This document shows positions 17,838-25,511 of a stretch of DNA of 64,000 nucleotides, piece by piece. Position 1 is the stretch's first letter. Every line of letters starts with the position of its first letter. The position numbers and the translations under genes were made by a program. Below the pieces are notes generated by a model, which saw only the letters and a program-made list of their open reading frames with translations, had not been told where the DNA came from and searched no databases. This stretch comes from Micrococcales bacterium 72-143 (GTDB taxonomy: Bacteria; Actinomycetota; Actinomycetes; Actinomycetales; Microbacteriaceae): NCBI GenBank assembly GCA_001898835.1, contig MKVM01000005.1:930001-994000 (forward strand). The letters are read 5' to 3'.

Positions 17838-18461
17838 TCAGGCCTTCTCGGCGAGCAGCTCGTCGATGATGTCGGCGACCACGCTCGGGCTCTGGATGAG
17901 CCCGCTGAACCGGGCGGCGACGCGCCCCTGCCTGTCGAGCACCAGTGTGGTGGGCACCGAGTTGGGGGCGTACTTGCCTCCGGCGAAGGCGAGCTGCACC
18001 GCGTTGTCCTCGGCGTCGACGATCGAGGGATAGCCGAGGGAGAACTTGCTCTCGAAGCCGCGCGCCACATCCGCCGTATCGCTCACGTTGACGCCGAGCA
18101 TGACGACGTCGGCGTCGGCGAACTGGGCGTGCAGCTTCGCCAGGTCGGGAGCCTCCTCGCGGCACGGGGGGCAGCTCGCGTACCAGAAGTTGACGACGAC
18201 GACCTTGCCCGCGGCATCCGCCGAGTCGAAGGTCTTGCCGGTGTCGAGGGTGCCGCCGAACTCGACGGGGGACTCGCGGTCGGCCTCGGCAAGCTGAACG
18301 ACGCGTCCGTCGCCCGAGATGTAGCCGTCGCCCGTGCCCGACTCGTAGACGCCGGAGAGGTGGCCGGCCTCCTCCGTGCAGCCCGCGAGCAGCAGCGCGG
18401 CGAGCACGGCGACGGGCGCAGCGCAGCGCATGCCGAGGCGGCGGGACTCTCGGGTGATCAC
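17838..18461 (-). CDS. resA: ResA/TlpA-like thioredoxin lipoprotein
   Basis: Membrane-anchored thioredoxin-fold protein of 207 residues that reduces apocytochrome c cysteines. A lipoprotein signal peptide ends LAALLLAG-C with the lipid cysteine at residue 28. The active site is WYASCPPCREE near residue 95, and the cis-proline block VPTTLVLDRQGRV follows near 165. The GTG start overlaps the stop of the histidine phosphatase (GTGA, 18458-18461); an in-frame ATG ten codons later is an alternative. It is the first maturation gene in the series resA-ccdA-resB-ccsB. Confidence 0.92.
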   Translation of the reverse strand: MITRESRRLGMRCAAPVAVLAALLLAGCTEEAGHLSGVYESGTGDGYISGDGRVVQLAEADRESPVEFGGTLDTGKTFDSADAAGKVVVVNFWYASCPPCREEAPDLAKLHAQFADADVVMLGVNVSDTADVARGFESKFSLGYPSIVDAEDNAVQLAFAGGKYAPNSVPTTLVLDRQGRVAARFSGLIQSPSVVADIIDELLAEKA

Positions 18462-19087
18462 ACGGCTCCCAGGTCGATGGACTGCGCCAGCAACTCTGCC
18501 GCAGGTTCCTGATAGTCCACCTCGACGAAGGCGCCGTCGCGGAAGGCGAGGGTCGTGATGCTCGAGAGGGAGCAGCGCCGCGCGCGCGGGTCGTGGGCGA
18601 GCGGCTTCCGGGCGACCGTGCGGGCCACCATCCAGATGGGCAGCTGGTGCGTGACGAGCACGGCCTCGCCGCCGTCGGCATCCGCGTACGCCTCGGCGAC
18701 GGCGGCCATCATCCGCCGCCGGATGCTCGTGAACGCCTCGCCCCAGGTGGGGCGCCAGGGGCCGACGAGGTATGGCCAGTTGCGGGGGTCGCGGAGGCCC
18801 TTGCGCACGTTGGTGCCCTCGAAGCGGTTGTGCGGCTCGATGAGGCGCTCGTCGAGGCGAACTGGGAGACCGAAGCGGGCCGCCCACGGTGCGGCCGACT
18901 CCTGCGTGCGCTGGAGCGGGCTCGCGGCGAGGGATGCGATGGGCCGCCCGTCGAGGGACGCCGCGGCGAGCTCCGCCATCCGGTGCCCGAGTGCGCTCAA
19001 CCCGAACCCCTCGAGCCGCCCGTAGAGCACCCGGCTCGGGTTCTCCACCTCCCCGTGCCTCACGAGGTGGACGAGGTCGGCGGGCAC
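18458..19087 (-). CDS. Histidine phosphatase family protein
   Basis: Member of the phosphoglycerate mutase-like histidine phosphatases, 209 residues. The phosphate-accepting histidine is in LVRHGEVENP (near residue 10), with SPLQRTQESA near residue 70 and the second histidine in VLVTHQLPIW near 150. The substrate cannot be read. It is translationally coupled to resA, an arrangement that may mark a role linked to cytochrome maturation, but this is inference. GGAGG lies eight bases before the GTG at 19087. Upstream lies the long palindrome at 19111-19166. Confidence 0.85.
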   Translation of the reverse strand: MPADLVHLVRHGEVENPSRVLYGRLEGFGLSALGHRMAELAAASLDGRPIASLAASPLQRTQESAAPWAARFGLPVRLDERLIEPHNRFEGTNVRKGLRDPRNWPYLVGPWRPTWGEAFTSIRRRMMAAVAEAYADADGGEAVLVTHQLPIWMVARTVARKPLAHDPRARRCSLSSITTLAFRDGAFVEVDYQEPAAELLAQSIDLGAV

Positions 19088-19110
19088 CCCCTCATCCTCC
19101 CACCTCTCGC

Positions 19111-19166
19111 GAGTAGTCGTATTTCGGGCCCACAACCGCGGTTTTGGGCCCGAAATACGACTACTC
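19111..19166. repeat. Dispersed inverted repeat, copy 2 (near-perfect 56-bp palindrome)
   Basis: Arms 19111-19132 (starting GAGTAGTCGTATTTCGGGCC) and 19145-19166 are exact reverse complements over 22 bases. The 12-base centre contains the palindrome AACCGCGGTT, so only one base pair of 28 fails to match. The stop codon of the LLM/FAD gene (19161-19163) lies inside the right arm, and the histidine phosphatase starts 24 bases past the left arm on the same strand. It probably ends the upstream transcript. Confidence 0.85.
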
Positions 19167-21431
19167 GGCGGGGGTGGCTAGGGGGAAGTTGTCCCGGAGG
19201 AGGGCGGTGGGGTCGACACGGGACTTGAGGGCCTTGAGGCGGGCGAGGGTCGCGGGCGGGAAGGCGCGCTCGACGCGGTCGCCGCGCGGGTCGGCCTCGA
19301 AGCTCAGGTAGACACCCAGGACGTGCTCCTCGAGCGCGTCCCACTGCTCATTGAGCCAGGGAGCGTTGCCCGACATCGCCGCGAGCGAGAAGTTGGCGGA
19401 GCGGTGCGCGTAGGCCGTCGCGCCGTCGGGGACGTCGGAGACGGCACCGCCGACCGCCCGCACCTGGAAGAAGTGCACGCGCCCGCTCCGCAGCATCCCG
19501 GCCAGCTCCCCCGCGAGCGCGGGCGTCAGGTGCTCGACGAGGCCGCCGCGGACGAACGGTGCACCCCGTCCGCTGTTCGACTCCCCCGGCGCGTTCGCGA
19601 TGACGGCCGCGTACGGTGCGAGCACGACCGACTGGTCGAGGAGCGGCGCGAGCTCGGCGAAGGGTTGCAGCCGCTCCAGCACGGTGTCGGGGTCGGACGA
19701 GTCGACCAGCAGGAGCGCCATCGCCGTGAGACGCTCCTCCCGCGGTGCGCCCAGGATGATCTCACCCGACACGTCTCGCGGCGCCGCCTCCATCGTGCGG
19801 CCCCACCCCTCGAGGAACGCCGCGGTGTCGGATGCGTCGAAGGCGAGCCGCGCCCACCCCACGTCGCCCGCCTCCGATGCCTCGAACTCGAAAGCCGTCA
19901 CGATGCCGAGGTTCGCGCCCGCTCCGCGCACGCCCCAGAACAGTTCGGGATCGTGCTCGGCGTCGACGCGCACGATCGAGCCGTCGGCGAGCACCAGCTC
20001 CGCGGCGCGAAGGGCATCGATCGTGAGCCCGTGCTCGCGAGCGAAGAAGCCGACGCCGCCCGCGGTGGCGAGCCCGCCGACACCGACGCCCCCGTAGTCA
20101 CCGGAGGTGATGACCCAGCCGTGCGGCGCGAGCGCCGCCGCGACCTCCTGCCAGCGGGCACCGGGCCCGATTCGGACGCGACGGGCGCCCTCGTCGAGCA
20201 CCTCGATGCCGTCCAGCGCCGAGACGTCGATCACGAGCCCGCCGTCGTTGGTCGAGCGCCCGCTGATGCCATGGCTGCCCGAGCGGATGCTGAGCGGCAG
20301 ACCGCGGTGGGCGCGCGCGACGGCGACGGCCTGCACGACCTCCTCGACGGTCCGCGGGCGCAGCACGAGACCCGGCGAGCCGCCGCGCAGGTAGGTCGAC
20401 CGCACCGTCCGGTAGTCGCGGTCGCCCGGCTCGACCGCGTTCTCGGCGAGCGCCGGCGGCAGCTCGTCGTAGGCGATGCCCTCGCGCCGTGCCGCGAGCG
20501 CGGCGGCGCCTCGCACCCGGTCCGCGACGGCGATGCCGCGCGTCCCCCGCTCCTCGGCGACGCGCTCGCGCAGCGCGGGGGCCACCTCCGTCGCGAAGGT
20601 CTCCATCGTCGCGGGGTCGTCGCTCGCGAGGATGAGCGTCGAGACCCCGTCGTCGGTGACGAGCGGCAGCAGCTCCTCGACCCACTGCGCGGGCGGCCCC
20701 TGCAGGAAGCCGGCGTCGTCCTCCTGGAACCGCCCGCCGACGTTGAGGAGCCGCCGGATCTCGCGCGGGTCGCGACCCGCCGCCTCGGCCGCCTCGTCGA
20801 TGGCGGCGTTGCCCGCAGCGAGCCCACCCGGCCCGAGGTAGGCCCAGCTCGGCAGCCAGCCGTCGCCGAGCCGCCCGATGAGGCGCAGCATCCGGGGCTT
20901 GAGCCCGCCGATCAGGATCGGGATCTCGTGCGCGGGCGCGGGACCGCGCTTGGCGCCCGCGAGCTGGTAGTGCTCGCCGTCGACGCGCAGGCCGCCGCGC
21001 TCGTCGACGTCCCAGAGGCCCCGGATGATCGGGATCGCCTCCTCGAGCGCGGCGACGTTCTGGCCGGGGGTGCGGCGCGGGCCGCCCATCGCGACGATCG
21101 GGTCGATGAATCCGCCCGCCCCCAGCCCCAGCTCGAAGCGTCCCTCGGAGAGCAGGTCGAGGCTTGCCGCGGCCCGGGCGAGGACGGCGGGCGGGCGCAG
21201 CGGAAGGTTGTGCACGTTGGCGGCGACGTGGATGCTGCTCGTCCGCGCGGCGACCCAGCTCAGCAGCGTCCAGGTGTCGAGGAACGCCGGCTGGTACGGG
21301 TGGTCCTGGAAGGTGGTGAGCTCGTAGCCGAGCTCCTCGGAGAGCTGGGCGAGTGCGACGGGGGCCTCGGGGCGGGCGGCCGAGGGGGTGATGAAGGTTC
21401 CGAAGCGCAAGGGGTGGCCGTAGTCGGGCAT
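19161..21431 (-). CDS. Fusion of a luciferase-like (LLM) flavin oxidoreductase and a covalent-FAD (BBE-type) oxidase
   Basis: A 756-residue protein made of two enzymes. Residues 1-295 form an LLM TIM barrel (FGTFITPSAARPEA, FQDHPYQPAFLDTW, LGLGAGGFIDP, IPILIGGLKPRML). Residues 330-756 form a berberine-bridge-type FAD oxidase: LVLRPRTVEEV, SIRSGSHGISG with the histidine that usually binds FAD covalently, SGDYGGVGVGGLATAGG, and FWGVRGAGANLGIVTAFEFE. The cysteine that gives a second flavin link in many BBE enzymes is replaced (GDYGGVG), so attachment through histidine alone is expected. Whether the barrel uses FMN or F420 is open. The divergent HxlR gene probably regulates it. Confidence 0.85.
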   Translation of the reverse strand: MPDYGHPLRFGTFITPSAARPEAPVALAQLSEELGYELTTFQDHPYQPAFLDTWTLLSWVAARTSSIHVAANVHNLPLRPPAVLARAAASLDLLSEGRFELGLGAGGFIDPIVAMGGPRRTPGQNVAALEEAIPIIRGLWDVDERGGLRVDGEHYQLAGAKRGPAPAHEIPILIGGLKPRMLRLIGRLGDGWLPSWAYLGPGGLAAGNAAIDEAAEAAGRDPREIRRLLNVGGRFQEDDAGFLQGPPAQWVEELLPLVTDDGVSTLILASDDPATMETFATEVAPALRERVAEERGTRGIAVADRVRGAAALAARREGIAYDELPPALAENAVEPGDRDYRTVRSTYLRGGSPGLVLRPRTVEEVVQAVAVARAHRGLPLSIRSGSHGISGRSTNDGGLVIDVSALDGIEVLDEGARRVRIGPGARWQEVAAALAPHGWVITSGDYGGVGVGGLATAGGVGFFAREHGLTIDALRAAELVLADGSIVRVDAEHDPELFWGVRGAGANLGIVTAFEFEASEAGDVGWARLAFDASDTAAFLEGWGRTMEAAPRDVSGEIILGAPREERLTAMALLLVDSSDPDTVLERLQPFAELAPLLDQSVVLAPYAAVIANAPGESNSGRGAPFVRGGLVEHLTPALAGELAGMLRSGRVHFFQVRAVGGAVSDVPDGATAYAHRSANFSLAAMSGNAPWLNEQWDALEEHVLGVYLSFEADPRGDRVERAFPPATLARLKALKSRVDPTALLRDNFPLATPAE

Positions 21432-21472
21432 GAGCCCAGCATCCGCGCGTCGCCTCGACCCGGCAATCGGCG

Positions 21473-21487
21473 CGTAAGTAGCTTACG
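21473..21487. promoter_or_regulatory. Palindromic operator, probable HxlR site
   Basis: CGTAAG-TAG-CTTACG forms six-base inverted arms in an otherwise GC-rich spacer between the divergent LLM/FAD gene (start 21431) and HxlR gene (start 21496). Its centre is 16 bases upstream of the HxlR start and about 49 upstream of the oxidoreductase start, where a bound dimer could control both. Confidence 0.6.
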
Positions 21488-21495
21488 ATTGGTGA

Positions 21496-21861
21496 GTGGG
21501 TACCGATACCGACCTCCTGCACATCGACGACGACGCCTGCCGGCGCTTCACGGCATCAGCGGAGTTCGCGGGGCGACGCTGGAGCCCCGGCATCATGCTG
21601 GCGATCGGACGCGGCGCGCACCGCTTCAGCGCGATCGTCGCCGCCGTCGACGGGCTCTCCGACCGGATGGCGGCGCAGCGGCTGCGCGAGCTCGAGGCCG
21701 CGGGCCTCGTCGAGCGCCGCGTCATCCCCTCCACCCCCGTCCAGGTGCGCTACCGCCTCACCCAGGCCGGTCTCGAGCTGATCCAGGCCCTGCAGCCGCT
21801 CACCGCCTGGAGCCATCGCTGGGGCGACCTCGCCAGGGGCGCGGCCGAGCGCAGCGCCTGA
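21496..21861 (+). CDS. HxlR family transcriptional regulator
   Basis: Winged-helix regulator of the HxlR (MarR-like) family, 121 residues. The family core is visible as GRRWSPGIMLAIGRGAHRFSA, then LSDRMAAQRLRELEAAGLVERR and a wing VQVRYRLTQAG. The single cysteine near the amino end (DDDACRRFT) is where many HxlR proteins sense electrophiles or disulfide stress. Divergence from the flavin fusion and the palindrome between them point to local control of that gene. The start is a GTG with no strong ribosome-binding site. Confidence 0.85.
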   Translation: MGTDTDLLHIDDDACRRFTASAEFAGRRWSPGIMLAIGRGAHRFSAIVAAVDGLSDRMAAQRLRELEAAGLVERRVIPSTPVQVRYRLTQAGLELIQALQPLTAWSHRWGDLARGAAERSA

Positions 21862-21895
21862 GCAGCCCGGGCACGCCCGACTAGACTCGACCCCC

Positions 21896-23215
21896 GTGAC
21901 CGCACGCACCCTCGTCAAGCAGCTCGCCGCCCAGCCCGACGGTCCCGTCTCCGTCTCCGGATGGGTCGAGACGGTGCGCGATCAGAAGAAGGTGCAGTTC
22001 GTCATCCTGCGCGACGAGACGGGCGCCGTGCAGCTCGTGCACCCGCGGACGGATGTCGAGGAGCCCGGCAGCGACCCGCTCGCGACCGCGATCTCCGCGC
22101 TCACCGCCGGAACCTTCCTCACCGTCGCCGGGGAGCTCAAGCACGACGAGCGCGTCAAGCTGGGCGGCCTCGAGATCAAGATCGGCGAGCTCGACGTGGC
22201 CGCGACCGCGCTCGACCTGCCCATCGCCGACGACTCCTCGATCGACAAGCGCCTCGACTGGCGCTTCCTCGACCTGCGCCGCCCCGAGCAGAACCTCGTG
22301 TTCCGCGTGCAGACCACCTTCCTGCACGCCCTGCGCACCTGGTGGGTCGAGCACGACTTCATCGAGATCCACACGCCCAAGCTCATGGCATCCGCCTCCG
22401 AGAGCCGCGCCGAGCTGTTCGAGGTCGAGTACTTCGAGACGAAGGCGTACCTCGCGCAGAGCCCCCAGTTCTTCAAGCAGATGGCCCAGCCCGCCGGCTT
22501 CGGCAAGGTCTTCGAGGTCGCGCCCGCCTTCCGCGCCGACCCGAGCTTCACGAGCCGCCACGCGACCGAGTTCATCTCCGTCGACGCCGAGATGAGCTGG
22601 GTCGACTCCCACGAGGACGTCATGGCGATGCACGAGCAGCTGCTCGTCGCGGGCCTCACGGCCGTGAAGGAGAAGCACGGGGCGGAGATCGAGGCCGCGT
22701 TCGGCGTCGAGGTCACGGTGCCGGCCACCCCCTTCCCGCGCATCCCGCTCGCCGAGGCGCACAGCATCCTCGAGTCCCGCGGCTACACGGTGCCCCGCGC
22801 CGACGGCGACCTCGACCCCGAGGGCGAGCGTCGCCTCGCGGAGTACGTCAAGGAGCAGTACGGCCACGAGTTCGTGTTCGTGACCGACTACGCCACCGGC
22901 ATCCGGCCGTTCTACCACATGCGCCACGAGGGCGACCCGACGCTCACCAACAGCTACGACCTGCTGATGGGCGGCGTGGAGATCTCCACGGGTGCGCAGC
23001 GCGAGCATCGCATCGACGTGCTCGTGGCGCAGGCGCGAGAGAAGGGCCTCGACCCCGAGGAGCTCGGCTTCTACCTCGACTTCTTCCGCTACGGCGTGCC
23101 GCCGCACGGCGGCTTCGGCATGGGGCTGAGCCGCGTCATCATGCTGCTGCTGCACCAGAGCTCGATCCGCGAGGTCACCTACCTGTTCCGCGGCCCCAAC
23201 CGCCTCACGCCGTAG
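21896..23215 (+). CDS. aspS: Aspartyl-tRNA synthetase, archaeal-type (AspRS2)
   Basis: Class II AspRS of 439 residues. Bacterial AspRS is near 590 residues with a GAD insertion domain; this one lacks the insertion and matches the archaeal/eukaryotic type, which is often non-discriminating and also charges tRNA-Asn with Asp. The OB-fold anticodon domain (GWVETVRDQKKVQFVILRD) is at residues 20-110, motif 2 is FRADPSFTSRHATEF near 215, and motif 3 is GGFGMGLSRVIMLLL near 415. TAGACT at 21882-21887 lies eight bases before the GTG, so the mRNA is probably leaderless. If non-discriminating, a GatCAB amidotransferase must act on Asp-tRNA-Asn. Confidence 0.93.
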   Translation: MTARTLVKQLAAQPDGPVSVSGWVETVRDQKKVQFVILRDETGAVQLVHPRTDVEEPGSDPLATAISALTAGTFLTVAGELKHDERVKLGGLEIKIGELDVAATALDLPIADDSSIDKRLDWRFLDLRRPEQNLVFRVQTTFLHALRTWWVEHDFIEIHTPKLMASASESRAELFEVEYFETKAYLAQSPQFFKQMAQPAGFGKVFEVAPAFRADPSFTSRHATEFISVDAEMSWVDSHEDVMAMHEQLLVAGLTAVKEKHGAEIEAAFGVEVTVPATPFPRIPLAEAHSILESRGYTVPRADGDLDPEGERRLAEYVKEQYGHEFVFVTDYATGIRPFYHMRHEGDPTLTNSYDLLMGGVEISTGAQREHRIDVLVAQAREKGLDPEELGFYLDFFRYGVPPHGGFGMGLSRVIMLLLHQSSIREVTYLFRGPNRLTP

Positions 23216-23272
23216 CGCGAATAAGCCGGAACCCGCATGTCGCGTCGCACGGACGCTCCCTAGCCTGACGGC

Positions 23273-23656
23273 ATGCGCACCCGTCTTCCGCTCACCCTGC
23301 TGACCGCCGTCGCCCTCGTCGGCGCACTCGCCGCATGCACCCCGACGGCTCCATCCGACGACACCGGCACCGACGGCTCGACGACCACGGACGGCGGCGC
23401 CACGACCGACGGCGACGGCTTCTCGGGGGTGACCATCCCGGGCAGCGGCAGCTACGCGATCCCCGACGACATCCCCTACGGCAGCTACCAGCTCATCGGC
23501 GACCCCGGCGTCCTGCCGGACGGATGCACGTGGTCGATCACGGGCGACAGCGGCACGGTCGCCGACAGCAACGGCGCCTACGTCTTCATCACCGAGATCG
23601 ATGAAGCGGACACCTTCACGACGAACGGCTGCCCCGACTGGGAGCAGTTCGAGTGA
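23273..23656 (+). CDS. Small secreted lipoprotein
   Basis: A 127-residue protein with a lipoprotein signal (LTAVALVGALAAC, lipid cysteine at residue 21), then a Thr/Asp/Gly-rich linker and a small domain with two cysteines (GCTWSI and NGCPDW) that could form a disulfide outside the cell. GSYAIPDDIPYGSYQLIG resembles the short repeats of actinobacterial cell-surface proteins of unknown role. TAGCCT at 23261-23266 ends six bases before the ATG (leaderless pattern). Confidence 0.75.
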   Translation: MRTRLPLTLLTAVALVGALAACTPTAPSDDTGTDGSTTTDGGATTDGDGFSGVTIPGSGSYAIPDDIPYGSYQLIGDPGVLPDGCTWSITGDSGTVADSNGAYVFITEIDEADTFTTNGCPDWEQFE

Positions 23657-23657
23657 G

Positions 23658-23870
23658 CTACGCGCTCTGCTGGTAGCGCGGCTCCTGCAGCACCGTGAGA
23701 TCCTCGAGGCTCGCGTGCGGAATCGAGCGCATGACGGCCTCCACCATGGCGACCGCGGAGGCCTTGGCGACGTAGTTGCCGCTCACGGCGACCGTCTGCC
23801 CGCTCTCGGAGACGATGCGCCAGAAGTACGGCTGCGTGGGGTTCTTGCTGCGCAGGACCTGGAAGCGCAT
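23658..23870 (-). CDS. DUF1508 (YegP-like) protein
   Basis: A 70-residue single-domain protein of the DUF1508/YegP fold (FQVLRSKNPTQPYFWRIVSE, then GNYVAKASAVAMVEAVMR), a small alpha-beta unit of unknown function often found in pairs; here there is one copy. GAGGAG lies seven bases before the ATG at 23870, which is preferred to an ATG 12 codons upstream. The stop is one base from the convergent lipoprotein stop. Confidence 0.8.
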   Translation of the reverse strand: MRFQVLRSKNPTQPYFWRIVSESGQTVAVSGNYVAKASAVAMVEAVMRSIPHASLEDLTVLQEPRYQQSA

Positions 23871-23944
23871 CGGCGGACTCCTCGGACACTCGGGGGATGT
23901 GATCACTGGAGACTAGACGGATCGGGCCACCGCCCGCTAGGGGG

Positions 23945-24244
23945 TCACGGCGTGGCGTAGTCGACGCAGCTGCGCGCCGCCGCGACCGAGCGGATGAAGG
24001 CCGCCGCCTCGAGGTGCGCCGGATGCGCCTGGTAGGCCGCGAGATCCGCGCTCGTCGCGAAGTCGGAGTCGAGCACGACGTGCCAGTTGCCCTCGGTCGC
24101 GCCCAGGTCGATGCCGACGTCGATGCGCTCCGCCGCGAGCTGCCCGCGCAGCGCCTCGAGGCGCTCCTTGATGCCGGCCGCGTCCGCCTCCCGCTGGGCG
24201 GCGTCCTCCGCGGCGAGCCGCCAGGTCACGATGTGACGGATCAC
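23945..24244 (-). CDS. Dabb family (stress-responsive A/B barrel) protein
   Basis: A 99-residue protein beginning VIRHIVTWRLAAEDA, the typical first strand of the dimeric ferredoxin-like Dabb fold, with EGNWHVVLDSDFATSADLAAYQAHPAH in the second half. Such proteins are small dimers linked to stress or to cyclase reactions; no substrate is implied here. The GTG overlaps the stop of the glutaredoxin-like gene (GTGA, 24241-24244) and has GGGAGG about eight bases upstream. Confidence 0.8.
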   Translation of the reverse strand: MIRHIVTWRLAAEDAAQREADAAGIKERLEALRGQLAAERIDVGIDLGATEGNWHVVLDSDFATSADLAAYQAHPAHLEAAAFIRSVAAARSCVDYATP

Positions 24245-24498
24245 GCGGATGCCTCCCTCTCGTCGAGCGCCCGACGCAGGCGCTCGGGGTCGACGCGCCA
24301 GATGGTGTGCACCCGGTCGTCGATGAGCAGCACGGGGATCTCCTCCGCGTAGCGATCGAGCAGCTCCGGGTCCTGCAGGATGTCGCGCTCCTCGAGCTCG
24401 AGCCCCCGCTCCCCCGCCACCTCGAGCACGACGGCGCGCGCGTCGTCGCACAGGTGGCATCCGGGCTTGCCGAGCAGGGTCAGGCGCGGAGCGGGCAC
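24241..24498 (-). CDS. Glutaredoxin-like protein (DUF836 type)
   Basis: An 85-residue thioredoxin-fold protein with an amino-terminal redox site GKPGCHLCDD (CxxC, near residue 14) and the cis-proline region EIPVLLIDDRVHTIWRVD near residue 54. It resembles the short glutaredoxin-like proteins of DUF836. The start is GTG. It is coupled by a four-base overlap to the Dabb gene and divergent from the HAD gene across 20 bases. Confidence 0.85.
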   Translation of the reverse strand: MPAPRLTLLGKPGCHLCDDARAVVLEVAGERGLELEERDILQDPELLDRYAEEIPVLLIDDRVHTIWRVDPERLRRALDEREASA

Positions 24499-24518
24499 GC
24501 ACCTAGACTATGGGGGTC

Positions 24519-25301
24519 ATGCCCGAGGCCCCCACCACGTCGACCCCGAGCGAGCGCCCGGTCATCGCGTTCTTCGACGTCGACAACACGCTCATGCACG
24601 GCACGAGCGTGTTCCACGTGGGACGCGAGGCGTGGGCGCGGGGCATCATCGGCTGGCGCGACATCCTGCTGTTCGGCTGGCATCAGCGCCGCTTCATCAA
24701 GGTCGGCGAGAACCACGACCACATGGGAACCGCGAAGGAACGGGCCCTGGGCCTGGTCGCGGGCCACACGGAGGAGCAGATCCAGGAGCTCGCGGAGTCG
24801 ATCTGGGAGCACCGCATCCGTCCGCGCCTCTGGCCCGAGACGGTCGCCCTCGCGCGGGAGCACCTCGCGAAGGGCCACCAGGTGTGGCTCGTGTCGGCGA
24901 CCCCGGTCGAGGTGGGCGAGCTCATCGCGAAGAACCTCGGCCTGACGGGCGCCCTCGGTACACGCGTCGAGGCCGTCGACGGCGTCTACACGGGGCGGTT
25001 GATCGGGCCCGTGCTGCACGCCGAGCACAAGGCGGTCGCGGCGCGCGAGCTCGCGGAGGGGATGGACGCCGACCTCGCGGCGTCGTGGGCGTACTCCGAC
25101 AGCCGCAACGACATCCCGCTGCTCGAGCTCGTCGGCAACCGTGTGGCCGTGAACCCGGATGCGGGCCTCGCCCGCTACGCCGCCGAGAAGCACTGGCCGA
25201 CGATGCGGCTCGACCCGGCGGCCATCAAGGCGCAGCAGCGCCGGGTGAGGCGCGAGGCGAAGCAGGTGGACAGGGCCGGAAAGACGAAGCCCCGGGGGTG
25301 A
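24519..25301 (+). CDS. HAD-IB family hydrolase
   Basis: Haloacid dehalogenase superfamily phosphatase, subfamily IB (phosphoserine phosphatase-like), about 260 residues. Motif I is FFDVDNTLMHG near residue 18, motif II VSATP near 130, and motif III plus the metal site AYSDSRNDIPLLELVG near 190; a helical cap lies between. Homologues dephosphorylate small molecules or lysophospholipids, so the substrate is open. TAGACT at 24504-24509 suggests a leaderless mRNA beginning near 24516-24519, which favours the ATG at 24519 over the one at 24510. Confidence 0.85.
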   Translation: MPEAPTTSTPSERPVIAFFDVDNTLMHGTSVFHVGREAWARGIIGWRDILLFGWHQRRFIKVGENHDHMGTAKERALGLVAGHTEEQIQELAESIWEHRIRPRLWPETVALAREHLAKGHQVWLVSATPVEVGELIAKNLGLTGALGTRVEAVDGVYTGRLIGPVLHAEHKAVAARELAEGMDADLAASWAYSDSRNDIPLLELVGNRVAVNPDAGLARYAAEKHWPTMRLDPAAIKAQQRRVRREAKQVDRAGKTKPRG

Positions 25302-25311
25302 TCCCGGGGCT
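25288..25311. terminator. Two-way intrinsic terminator hairpin
   Basis: AGCCCCGGG and CCCGGGGCT form a perfect nine-base stem around a six-base loop. The HAD gene stop codon lies in the loop and the bS22 stop lies six bases beyond, so the hairpin serves both convergent genes. No U-tract follows, as is common in high-GC actinobacteria. Confidence 0.75.
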
Positions 25312-25316
25312 GTCTG

Positions 25317-25415
25317 TCACTTCTTGTTGCGACGCTGGTGACGCGTCTTGCGGAGAAGCTTGCGGTGCTTCTTCTTCGCCATGCGCTTGCGGCGCTTCTT
25401 GATGACGGAACCCAT
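25317..25415 (-). CDS. Ribosomal protein bS22 (32 residues)
   Basis: A 32-residue, extremely basic protein starting MGSVIKKRRKRMAKKKHRK and ending HQRRNKK. It matches the AURKAIP1/COX24-domain mini-protein found bound to the mycobacterial 30S subunit and named bS22. Sixteen of its residues are Lys or Arg, not counting His. GAGGTG lies just upstream of the ATG. In Mycobacterium tuberculosis the counterpart (Rv0500B) follows a small HTH gene (Rv0500A), and the same order is found here. Confidence 0.9.
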   Translation of the reverse strand: MGSVIKKRRKRMAKKKHRKLLRKTRHQRRNKK

Positions 25416-25437
25416 GTTCACCTCATTCGCTCGTCGT

Positions 25438-25455
25438 ACGGACCCTTTGGTCCGT
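25438..25455 (-). promoter_or_regulatory. Hairpin in the bS22 leader
   Basis: ACGGACC and GGTCCGT form a seven-base stem with a four-base loop. It lies 23 bases upstream of the bS22 ATG and downstream of a TAGAAT -10 box (25484-25489), so it would be in a leader of about 60 bases. Many ribosomal protein mRNAs carry autoregulatory leader structures; here that is only a suggestion. Confidence 0.45.
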
Positions 25456-25511
25456 GACGAACCGCGGGAAGCCTAACCGGGCGATTCTATCAGCCGCGCC
25501 GGATGCGGCTC

